Source: Dictyocoela muelleri
Lineage: Eukaryota > Microsporidia
DNA: 11,173 nt
Assembly: GCA_016256075.1 (NCBI GenBank)
Contig: SDVU01000717.1
Span: 1-11,173, forward strand
Direction: 5' to 3'
The first letter of the stretch is position 1. Each line of letters begins with the position of its first letter. The notes below the pieces were generated by a model that worked only from the letters and a program-made list of their open reading frames with translations, ran no database searches and was not told where the DNA came from. Made by a program: the position numbers and the translations under genes. This document shows, piece after piece, positions 1 to 6,554 of the stretch.

Positions 1-45
1 CGCGAGTAAAAAAAATTTCCTTCGGAAAAATTTTTTTTACTCGCG
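1..45. repeat. Perfect-ended hairpin with UUCG loop
   Basis: The first 15 bases (CGCGAG, T, then eight A) are exactly complementary to positions 31-45. The arms continue with a small bulge to a C(TTCG)G tip at about 20-25, a loop known to be very stable in RNA. The GC-rich base of the stem stands out in AT-rich surroundings. It could be a small foldback element or the end of a larger repeat cut by the window edge. No function can be assigned. Confidence 0.8.
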
Positions 46-229
46 ATATACCCTTTTTTTCATTTTACATTGATATCTAAGAACAGTGATTTTATTTAGT
101 TATAAAATATTATAATTACAGAAATTTCTATAACGGACAGATTTAGAGATTTTTAGATTCGTATTATGGTACTAGTACCCTTATTTCTTAACCTCTCTTT
201 CATAATTATACTTTAACCCATGTTTTTTA
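46..229. other. AT-rich spacer, nothing recognised
   Basis: This AT-rich stretch has no open frame of useful length and no clear repeat. It separates the terminal hairpin from the G-rich tract. Confidence 0.6.
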
Positions 230-720
230 GCCTTGGTAAAAAATAAATATAAGAAAAAAAGTTGAAAAATGTTGAAATTATAAGGGTTTTAAGAAAAGTT
301 TTAAAAGTAAGGGTTTAAAGATATATATTAAAAAGGACTCAAAAAACATAGGTCAAAAAATATGAATAAAAAATCAGGGGCCAAAAAACAAGTTTTAACA
401 GAGTTAAAAAATAGAGGCTACAAAAACAAGGGTTGAATTGAGGGCTTAATAACAGTGGGTCATAAACTGGGGAAAATAGTGTGGTAAAAACAATAAAAAA
501 ATAGGGGGGTAAAAAATGTTAAAATGAAGATAAAGCTAAAAAAACTGGGCCAAAACGAGGTTGTAAAAATAGTGTTAAAAAATGGTTAAAAAACGGAAAT
601 AACGGGTTAAAAATGGGTTAAAGTGGCTTAAAAATAGGTTAGAAAATAGGTTAGAAAAAGGTTAGTAATGGGTTAGAAAATTGGATAGAAAATGGGTTAG
701 AAAAAAATTGTTAATAACAT
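230..720. repeat. C-poor, G-rich degenerate repeat tract
   Basis: For almost 500 bases the plus strand is A, T and G with very few C. It consists of loosely repeated GGG/GGTTA blocks separated by A-runs. The regularity improves at about 603-707, where GGTTAGAAAAT-like units recur every 11-12 bp in roughly nine copies. No reading frame is maintained. The GGTTAG core recalls telomere-type repeats, but the A-runs and irregular spacing make a degenerate minisatellite the safer reading. Confidence 0.6.
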
Positions 721-784
721 AAATAATCGATGCAAGTTTGCGAGGGTTTTTATATAAATATGGCAAAATGTCTCTATAACTATA

Positions 785-880
785 TAAAATTGGGTTTATA
801 AGTTTGAAAAAGCGTGTATAAGTTTAAAAAAGGGAATTTATAATTTTGAAAACCCTGTATTGAATTTTGAGAAAAAAATT
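785..880. repeat. Short tandem repeat, ~21-bp unit
   Basis: About four imperfect units of the form TTATAAGTTTGAAAA plus a few variable bases lie end to end, roughly 20-22 bp apart. It is a small degenerate tandem array just before the better-kept 22-bp array, and the two consensus sequences are different. Confidence 0.5.
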
Positions 881-917
881 TTCACACTAATGCAAGTACC
901 GCTATATCGTATATAAA

Positions 918-1240
918 TCACTCTTACTAACTACAAAGATCTCCTCACTAATCGAAAAGATCGGTCTCACTTATTAAAAAGATCACTCACACTAATTGAA
1001 AAGAATTCACTCGACAATTGAACGATCGCTTTAAAATTAGAAATATCGATCTCACTAATTCAAAAGACCGCTCTCTCTAATTCAAAAGATCGCTCTCAGA
1101 GATGAAAGATTGCTCTCAACAATTCAAAAGATCGCTTTCGCTAATTTAAAAGATCGCTCTCACTAATTTAAAGAATCGCTTTCACTAACTGCAAAGATCG
1201 CTCTCACTAACTGCAAAGATAATTCTCACTAATTGAAAAC
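918..1240. repeat. 22-bp minisatellite, about 15 units
   Basis: Units close to CGCTCTCACTAATTCAAAAGAT follow one another head to tail. Most are exactly 22 bp, with a few of 20-23 bp. The units near 1035-1220 are best conserved, and those at both ends have decayed. There is no split into constant repeat and variable spacer, so it is a tandem minisatellite and not a CRISPR-like array. It carries stops in all frames and no gene. Confidence 0.85.
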
Positions 1241-1590
1241 CCCTGTAATGAAATATATATATTATAGAAAATGAAAATTTTTGTATATATTAAATAAAAT
1301 TTTTGTGTATATTTATGGTGTTTTTTTATATATTAATATAAAATTTTATATATATTAATAAAATATTTTGTATATAAAGTGCACTCTCTATTTTTCCACC
1401 ATTTATTTTTTTTTCGATTCTCTTTATTTTGCATTTTTCTAATATTTTTTTTAATTTTTTTCATATTTTAGTTTATTTCCTCTATTTTTTTCCAAATTCT
1501 TTGTTTTCAATTTTTTTTACCTATATTATTAAAATATCCCAAAAAACGGCTTACATAAAACAAAAATATGAAACCATAGATTATGTTTAT
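1241..1590. other. AT-rich spacer without a gene
   Basis: The stretch holds runs of TATATA, repeats of the type TTTTTGTATATATTAAATAAAA (about 1262-1380) and then T-rich DNA. One open frame of 60 codons (1429-1611) is almost only Phe, Ile, Tyr and Asn, as expected from poly-T and poly-AT DNA, so I do not call it a gene. Confidence 0.6.
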
Positions 1591-1757
1591 CTTAACTTTT
1601 TCACATTTTAATGAAAATTTTAATTAATTATTTTGTTTTTTTTGAAAAAAAACTTTTATTTTTTTTGAAAGAGAAAACTTTTATTTTTTGAAAAAGAAAA
1701 CCTTTTTTTGAGAAAAAATATTTATGAAAATTTTAATTAAAATGTGAAAGTGTTAAG
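1591..1757. repeat. Small foldback repeat with CTTAAC ends
   Basis: The left arm at 1591-1624 (CTTAAC, then TTTTTCACATTTTAATG) pairs in inverted orientation with 1724-1757, which ends GTGAAAGTGTTAAG, with few mismatches. The interior holds about three and a half copies of a ~24-bp unit, CTTTTATTTTTTGAAA followed by A-rich sequence, which is itself partly self-complementary. The form fits a 167-bp MITE-like foldback. No target duplication is evident. Confidence 0.5.
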
Positions 1758-1830
1758 TTTGGTACATTTCTGGAGTAATATTATTTCGGCAAATTTGATA
1801 AATACAATCATACGTATTAAACCGATGCAC

Positions 1831-1946
1831 GAAAACTCGCCTCAACCGCAGCGCGAGAACTCACCACAATTTTTTTATAAAAAATTTAGCAATATCTTAC
1901 TTTTAACGAAAAATTCCGATCTTAAGGATTCCTAAACACTATCTCT
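1831..1946 (+). repeat. Dispersed repeat, copy 1
   Basis: This segment resembles the reverse complement of 9718-9851. Shared blocks in the same order are GAAAACTCGCC/GAGAACTTGCC, GCGCGAG, AACTC, TTTTTTATAAAAAA, AGCAATATCTTA and CACTA. It lies inside a 63-codon open frame (1744-1935) that I do not accept as a gene, because the second copy keeps no such frame. The family is unknown. Confidence 0.55.
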
Positions 1947-1970
1947 AAAAAAATTTCGGGTTTTTTTAGA
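1944..1970. repeat. Short A/T hairpin
   Basis: TCTAAAAAAA at 1944-1953 is complementary to TTTTTTTAGA at 1961-1970 around a TTTCGGG loop. It could mark the edge of the preceding repeat. It is not claimed as a terminator in eukaryotic DNA. Confidence 0.45.
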
Positions 1971-2036
1971 ATAACGGCTGAACACAAGAGGAGGTATTGC
2001 AATTAAAAAAAATAAAAGACAAATAAAATTTATTTT

Positions 2037-2092
2037 AATTAGATTTTTAATTGGATTTTTAATTGGATTTTTAATTAAATTTTCAATTATAT
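2037..2092. repeat. Tandem repeat of GATTTTTAATTG type
   Basis: A 12-14-bp unit close to GGATTTTTAATT is repeated about four times. Very similar sequence (TTAGATTTTTACTTAGATTTTTAAATTAG) resumes at 2720-2757, on the far side of the two hairpin MITEs. This suggests that they entered one original tandem array. Confidence 0.6.
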
Positions 2093-2098
2093 CTTCGG

Positions 2099-2412
2099 CA
2101 CTGAGTATTTATTTAGAGCGCCGCTAAAGATTTATACAAAGAAGCTCATGAAAAAATAAAATTATAATTAAGTTTCTCATGACAAGTTACTATGGGAGGC
2201 ATATTTGTTACACCTTATATCTTGATATATATATATACGTATTTAAAGATCAGCAACTTCGTTATTGATTCTTAAATACATATATATATCAAGATATAAG
2301 ATGTTAAAAACATGCATTATAGTAACTCGCCATGAGAAACATACTTATACTTTGCTTTTTCATGAGCTTCTTTGTATGAATATTTAGCGGCGCCCTGAAT
2401 AAATACTCAGTG
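2099..2412. mobile_element. Hairpin MITE, CACTGAG family, long copy
   Basis: The element is a near-complete palindrome. It begins CACTGAGTATTTATT, followed by GCGCCGCTAAA and an arm with AAGAAGCTCATGAAAAA and TTTCTCATG. The same arm returns inverted and ends AATAAATACTCAGTG. The arms are about 150 bp with scattered mismatches and meet at a short loop near 2250-2265. No coding frame is present. Long self-complementary arms, no gene and a second copy nearby mark it as a non-autonomous foldback MITE. CACTGAG ends do not identify a superfamily to me, and no clear target duplication is visible. Confidence 0.8.
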
Positions 2413-2480
2413 TATTTTTAGGTCGAACCATAAGTGTATTTTCAAAAAAATAGTTTTTACGGCAAAACAAAAGGAAATTT
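2413..2480. other. Spacer between the two CACTGAG MITEs
   Basis: These 68 AT-rich bases separate the two MITE copies. There is no similarity to either arm and no gene. Confidence 0.5.
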
Positions 2481-2713
2481 CACTAGGCGCCGCTAAAGAT
2501 TCATACAAAGAAGCTCATAAAAAATATAAGTACAATTAAGTTTCTCATGACAATTTACTATGTGAGGCATATTTTTTACATCTTATATGTTGATATATAT
2601 ATGTAAAAAAAATGCCACATACTAACTTGTCATGAGAAACTTAATTATACTTTTATTTTTTCATGAGCTTCTTTGTATGAATCTTTAGCGGCGCCCTGAA
2701 TAAATACTCAGTG
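2481..2713. mobile_element. Hairpin MITE, CACTGAG family, short copy
   Basis: This is a second copy of the family at 2099-2412, in head-to-tail order with it. Its right end is full (GCGCCCTGAATAAATACTCAGTG). Its left end goes straight from CACT to AGGCGCCGCTAAAG, so about 13 bp of the terminal repeat are missing there. The centre is also shorter and less symmetrical, giving 233 bp against 314 bp. The arms otherwise keep the shared blocks AAGAAGCTCAT and TTTCTCATGACA. It is non-coding. Confidence 0.8.
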
Positions 2714-2757
2714 CCATATATTAATTAGATTTTTACTTAGATTTTTAAATTAGTTTT

Positions 2758-2882
2758 TTAATTAAATATATCCTTTAGTAAATCTTTGAATATAGCAATA
2801 AACTCTGTTTTAGTAGCGTTGAAAGATATCTTCTTTTAAAAGAGTAATAAGCCAACAAATGATCAATATTTTGGTTCTTAAC
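2758..2882 (-). pseudogene. Merlin-like transposase A, C-terminal fragment
   Basis: Read on the minus strand, the stretch from 2882 gives NQNIDHLLAYYSFKRRY. This matches the tail found after the catalytic Glu in IS1595/ISXO2-type (Merlin) transposases, where a I-D-x-x-L-A-x-[FYW] segment is followed by basic residues. A shift of frame then gives NATKTEFIAIFKDLLKDIFN and a stop at 2760-2758. The rest of the gene lies at 4447-5254, and the block between is a later insertion. The piece is about 40 codons, too short to act alone. Assignment rests on motif memory and on the exact way it follows the core fragment. Confidence 0.65.
2866..2878. repeat. Left flanking direct repeat of the inserted block
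   Basis: ATATTTTGGTTCT here and ATATTGGTTCT at 4458-4468 lie in the same orientation just outside the MITE-Merlin-MITE block, differing by two T. This looks like a target-site duplication made when the block, or its first member, entered transposase A. The GGTTCT part is also complementary to AGAACC at 4452-4457, so the exact element edge cannot be fixed. Confidence 0.4.
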
Positions 2883-3148
2883 AGTTTAGTCTAAACTTAA
2901 AGTGATATCTAGAGAAAAAATGACAAGTGTGAAATAATATCAAAATTTCATTGTAATTTATATTCCTGATCTTTTTTTTACTTCTAAATTTATTTACAAA
3001 TTAGGGAATTTGCTTTGCAAATTTCCTAATTTGTAGATAAATTTAGAAGTAAAAAAAAGATCCAGGAATATTAATTACAACGAAATTTCGATATTATTTC
3101 ACACTTGTCATTTTTTCTCTAGATATCACTTTTAGGTTAGACTAAACC
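2883..3148. mobile_element. Hairpin MITE, GTTTAGTCTAA family, left copy
   Basis: It is a near-perfect palindrome of 266 bp. The left arm starts AGTTTAGTCTAAAC, continues AGTGATATCTAGAGAAAAAA and TGACAAGTGTGAA, and the inverted arm ends TTAGGTTAGACTAAACC at 3148. The arms meet near 3016 at GCTTTGC. It has no coding content. It abuts the terminal repeat of Merlin B with no spare base and is mirrored by the copy at 4173-4446. The outer end (AGTTTAGTCTAAAC) has drifted more than the inner one. The autonomous partner is unknown, because its ends do not resemble those of Merlin B. Confidence 0.85.
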
Positions 3149-4172
3149 GGGTCTCACAGTATACTTTGTTTTTTAAAAATTTAAAAATATTAAATCATAA
3201 AAAATAACAAATTTTTAAAAAAATATAAAGAACCTAAAATTTTTATTTTTTTAGTATTATTTCCAGAAATTCTGCAAATTCAATATCCTTGAAATTTCTA
3301 AAAAACATGAAGACATTTGAATGTTCGGGCAAGGTTTCTAAACTGATTCCGTAACTATAATGCTTAATTTTCTTTAAATGTATCCACAGGTTTTCTATCT
3401 TCTGTGTGGTTGCTCTTGTTTCGGGGTCCACAAAATAGTGTTTATGAGATACACTATCTGTATATCTGTCAGTTATATTTTTGTATACGGACCATTTATT
3501 TGAAACAACATATGATTTTTTTAAAATTTCGGTATTAATTATCGGCAATAATGTTTTAGCCTGCTTATTTTTAACTTGCTGAATATAACAATAACTCGTA
3601 CTAAATTCGATTGCTCAAAATATCTATAACGATTTACCTATATCGCCGACGCCATATTTTCGCCTATCCCAGAAAGTTTCGTCAATCTGAACTTCTTTGA
3701 GCATGCCTCCAAGTGGCCTTTTATTCAATTTTATAAATTCAGATATTTTTTTCCTAAATAATCCCAACAATAACCTATACATATCTTCGCCCATGCCAGT
3801 GTTTTTCATGACATAATTTGCCGTAAAGTTGTTTTTATTAAAAATATAAAAAGCAAATTTAATAAAAACAAATGGTGATATCTTTGTGCTTCCAAACTGC
3901 AATCCGACAAAACATTTTTGTCTTTTTTACATTTGATGCACCTCCATACAAAACCAATTTTGTTTTTTCATTTTTTTTTGTCTTTGCTTTCTGCAGGAGG
4001 TGCAACTCTAGGTCGCAGGTATAGCGTTTAAAATTTTTAATAATTCCAGTATATTATCATTTGACATAATATAAGTGAAATATTCATGGTCCATTGCTCG
4101 ATTAAACCTCTTCAACATGGGGGTGAAATTTTTTTTTTATATTTTTTTTTAGCAAAGTATACTGTGAGACCC
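3149..4172 (-). mobile_element. Merlin-type DNA transposon (copy B)
   Basis: The unit is 1,024 bp. Its terminal inverted repeats are perfect over 20 bp: GGGTCTCACAGTATACTTTG at 3149-3168 and its complement at 4153-4172. One transposase gene on the minus strand fills the interior. Size, short inverted repeats and IS1595/ISXO2-type transposase agree with Merlin, which normally makes 8-9-bp target duplications. None is seen here: the left flank ends ACTAAACC and the right flank begins GGTTTAGT, an inverted and not a direct match, because each side is a hairpin MITE. The inverted repeats look well preserved while the gene has decayed. Confidence 0.85.
3243..4118 (-). pseudogene. Merlin/IS1595-like DDE transposase (copy B)
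   Basis: This gene once encoded the enzyme that cuts and joins the ends of copy B. The span from ATG at 4118-4116 to the stop at 3243 is 292 codons, normal for Merlin. In order: an N-terminal part MLKRFNRAMDHEYF; a zinc ribbon with CTSC (about 4005) and WRCIKCKK in a neighbouring frame (about 3925-3945); a helical part (about 3740-3900); the first catalytic Asp in VQIDETFWDRRKYG (about 3650-3690); TLLPII and SYVVSNKWSVY (about 3490-3550), where the usual catalytic Asp is Asn; and the catalytic Glu in TQKIENLWIHLKK (about 3380-3420). There is an in-frame stop at codon 37, another before the middle part, and frame changes at the second zinc pair and near 3600-3640. It is clearly inactive. Confidence 0.85.
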
Positions 4173-4446
4173 GGTTTAGTCTAACCTAAAAGTGATATCT
4201 AGAGAAAAAATGACAAGTGTGAAGAAATACCGAAATTTCATGTAATTAATATTCCTGAATTCTTTTTTTCTAGGATTATTTTTTTCATTACAAATTAGGA
4301 AATTTGCAACGCAAATTTCATAATTTGTAATGAAAAAAATAATCCTTGAAAAAAAGAATCCAGGAATATTAATTACCATGAAATTTCGGTATTTCTTCAC
4401 ACTTGTCATTTTTTCTCTAGATATCACTTTAGGGTTAGACTAAACC
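4173..4446. mobile_element. Hairpin MITE, GTTTAGTCTAA family, right copy
   Basis: This is a 274-bp palindrome beginning GGTTTAGTCTAACC and ending GGTTAGACTAAACC, with arms meeting near 4310 at AACGCAAA. Its outer 50 bases match the left copy almost base for base (AGTGATATCTAGAG, TGACAAGTGTGAA). The inner arm segments differ from the left copy, yet still pair with each other. An 83-codon frame across it (4176-4427, minus) is only a by-product of the palindrome. It joins Merlin B on one side and interrupted transposase A on the other. Confidence 0.85.
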
Positions 4447-5254
4447 GTTGGAGAACCATATTGGTTCTCAAAACACGTTTTTTTTCGCATATTACTCTTG
4501 AGATCTGACCAAAAACCCTCAATGTTATTTGTTTGTGTCTTATCAGCATTAACAACACCTAGACAGTGATTAACTACTTTATGCCGAACTCTAAAATTTC
4601 TAGCAACCTCGTGATACGGGGGGGGGGGTATCTATCAGTGAGTAATATGCTAGCAACATGTATTTTTTTCAGTAACGCTGTGTAATGGTATTAGTTCTTC
4701 TATCATACACGCGTTGGAAATAAAAATTACGCTGTGGCGTATTATCAATGACTCCCAGTATACATGCTGTGTCAGCGATTTCTTCTTCAGTGTTTTAGGG
4801 GTTATGTATTATTCCTCTGCGACAGATCGCAGTTTCATCTGTCTCCATTATACATTAAACCATCCAAGAAGAATTGGTATCTCTTTCATATATCTAAAGA
4901 CACCTTATAACACTTTCTGCTTGAAGATGAAATAGTCACATTACTTAATCAACCCCATAAACTCAACTGCTTGTAATTAACTCCTGATAACAGCATATAA
5001 ACTATGTATATGTATTTTTTTGGGAAACTTCGTATTTATTATACTGTTCCGTTTTTGACATGTAAAGTTTGAGCAGCGATATAATACTTATCTTTATTTC
5101 TCTCGCGATATATCCTTATCCTTGTGATATTATTGCACTTAGTGCAAAATTTCTCTTTAAGTATTATATTATTATCGCATAAAAATGCGAAGGTGACATT
5201 TATGTCGTAAAAATCGTGTCGAGACTCGAAACCATGGGGTTCTAAATTTTTCAA
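4447..5254 (-). pseudogene. Merlin-like transposase A, N-terminal and core part
   Basis: Reading from 5254 on the minus strand: a start at MKNLEPHGFESRHDF, then FLCDNNIILKEKFCTKCNN and, after a frame change near 5060-5080, YRCSNFTCQKRNSI, together a zinc ribbon. A poorly kept helical part follows (about 4870-5030) with several stops. The DDE core comes next: ETDETAICRRG (about 4815-4850), ILLTDRYPP (about 4625-4650), HKVVNHCLGVVNADK (about 4540-4590) and TQTNNIEGFWSDLK (about 4500-4540). These match the IS1595/ISXO2 (Merlin) pattern with all three acidic residues present. A run of 11 C in coding sense (4618-4628) sits at the Pro codons and probably slipped. It ends abruptly at the MITE edge and its tail is at 2758-2882. 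It differs clearly from copy B, so it is another Merlin lineage. Confidence 0.8.
4458..4468. repeat. Right flanking direct repeat of the inserted block
   Basis: ATATTGGTTCT repeats the sequence at 2866-2878 in direct orientation. Ten bases (GTTGGAGAAC, plus a C) lie between the MITE end and this repeat, and these pair in inverted form with GGTTCTTAAC at 2873-2882. The inverted repeat of the block therefore runs slightly past the MITE ends. Confidence 0.4.
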
Positions 5255-5386
5255 TTTAAAATTTATTTTTTTTTTATTTTTCTCTTGTTCAGAAAAAAAG
5301 CTATATCATTAAATTTTTATATAGCCATTTTACTGAAACAACTCCAAATTTTTTATATATTTACAAAATATGGACATGTAAAAGTA
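5255..5386. other. AT-rich spacer with a small hairpin
   Basis: No gene is visible. GCTATAT and ATATAGC at about 5299-5325 form a short hairpin. This lies upstream of transposase A and could include its lost promoter, but no such signal is distinct. Confidence 0.5.
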
Positions 5387-5523
5387 TAATAAAATTTTAT
5401 ATATATTGTTTTCTATTTATATTTTGGAGATCTGTTTAATATAAACATTTTGGGTCGCCTTATATGAAAAACAAGTTTGTAAAATATATATTTACAAAAC
5501 AATATATAAAATTTTTTCATTAT
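5387..5523. repeat. AT-rich inverted repeat beside the LTR element
   Basis: ATAATAAAATTTTATATATATTGTTTT at about 5386-5412 is nearly complementary to AAAACAATATATAAAATTTTTTCATTAT at about 5496-5523. The interior, about 80 bp, includes TTTTGGAGATC and TGGGTCGCC. This could be a small MITE-like foldback into or beside which the retrotransposon inserted. AT-rich sequence makes chance pairing easier, so confidence is moderate. Confidence 0.45.
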
Positions 5524-5525
5524 AT

Positions 5526-5749
5526 TGTCAAGCAATACTTGACATCTTGGGTGATATTTCTACATTTGACTTTTCGAAGTATAGAAAATTTCAAATATAA
5601 ATAAAAAAACTTAGAAAAACCCCTATGCATGACGAAAAACGTCACCTAATGAAGCAGCTCCGAGATATCAATTCAATAAACGATCTTTGAACGATATTCT
5701 ATTCACAATCAGTTGTTCGTTTTGGAGTGGGTCTTTCCGTAGTCCTTCA
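5526..5749 (+). repeat. 5' LTR
   Basis: This 224-bp terminal repeat matches 9448-9672. Well-kept shared blocks are TGTCAAGCA, AAAACCCCTATGCAT, TGAAGCAGCTC, ATTCAATAAA (with an AATAAA-type signal at 5675-5680), AGTTGTT and the end CGTAGTCCTTCA. The bases just inside (CGTTGATTTCAACAACTAG) do not begin with TGG, so I cannot name a tRNA primer site. Confidence 0.85.
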
Positions 5750-5788
5750 CGTTGATTTCAACAACTAGTGACTTTTTTATCAGAAACC

Positions 5789-6500
5789 ATGACGACAGCT
5801 TCCGGACACAAAGAATTGAATTCTCACACACACCTCAAAATACCACAATAAATGTCAAAAGAAGCTTCGAAATGTTAGAAGACATCAACAAGCAAGACCT
5901 ATTTAGATTGAGGTTATAGTTCATTTAAACTGCTAAAGTTGCAAATCGAAATGGATAACAATTTACGAGGTATTGAAATCCGAAATCGATGCCAGATACT
6001 ACCCGTTGATTGTAGAATCTAAGGATCCAAACACACTCATCACAATAATCTTCCAAAAAAAATATCCGACAAAACATTATCTCAAATATTTAAACATGCA
6101 TCAAACGTACACCAAGATAACTTCTTGATTATTAAAGATTATAAGAGAGCCTTCGAGGACATCTGTGCCAGATTGAGAATTTGCATGAACTGGTCAATAG
6201 AACAAGAATCTATGAAAGTAGAAGAGTCATTTTATCATGGCCTGTCGCAAAGAACACATATTTAAATGTCCAGGCTCAACACATATCCATATATCGAATA
6301 TATTCGACATCATTAACCGCGCCGAAGAGAAATTACTTGAACAGAAAGATGCCGGCTTACACACGCGAACAGCTGTTTCACAAGAAACTTGGTATGATAA
6401 GCATAAAACGAAGTCATACAAAAAGTGCAGGTTACACGGTATTTGCAAGCACACAACAGATCAGTGTAGGGCGCTTAATTACGAATATAAGAAAAATCAT
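5789..6500 (+). pseudogene. gag remains with zinc knuckle
   Basis: The region after the 5' LTR has the place of gag, beginning around an ATG near 5789. Most is too decayed to compare. Near its end (about 6420-6470) a knuckle CRLHGICKHTTDQCRAL is clear: Cys, His, His and Cys spaced C-x2-H-x4-H-x4-C. Such a motif in gypsy Gag binds the RNA genome during packaging. It lies directly before the protease and in the same open stretch, as expected for a Gag-Pol fusion. It is a fossil. Confidence 0.7.
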
Positions 6501-6554
6501 AATAATCAGAAATCGAAATCACAAAATCTTGGATTCAAAAACAACCAAACTAAA

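Noticed and set aside
1-45. Bacterial-type Rho-independent terminator
   Set aside because: The rest of the window is eukaryotic in content, and no gene leads into the hairpin.
918-1240. Possible CRISPR-type array
   Set aside because: The whole unit repeats without separate unique spacers, and the setting is eukaryotic.
1429-1611. 60-codon open frame on the plus strand
   Set aside because: Composition is almost only Phe, Ile, Tyr and Asn from poly-T DNA, with no motif.
1744-1935. 63-codon open frame on the plus strand
   Set aside because: It covers a foldback edge and a dispersed repeat whose second copy does not keep the frame.
4176-4427. 83-codon open frame on the minus strand
   Set aside because: It is a by-product of the palindromic MITE; the two halves of the frame read complementary arms.
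4714-4935. 73-codon open frame on the plus strand
   Set aside because: It is antisense to the transposase A core, where the minus strand gives recognisable DDE motifs.
6227-6454. 75-codon open frame on the minus strand
   Set aside because: It is antisense to the gag region of the retrotransposon and has no family features.
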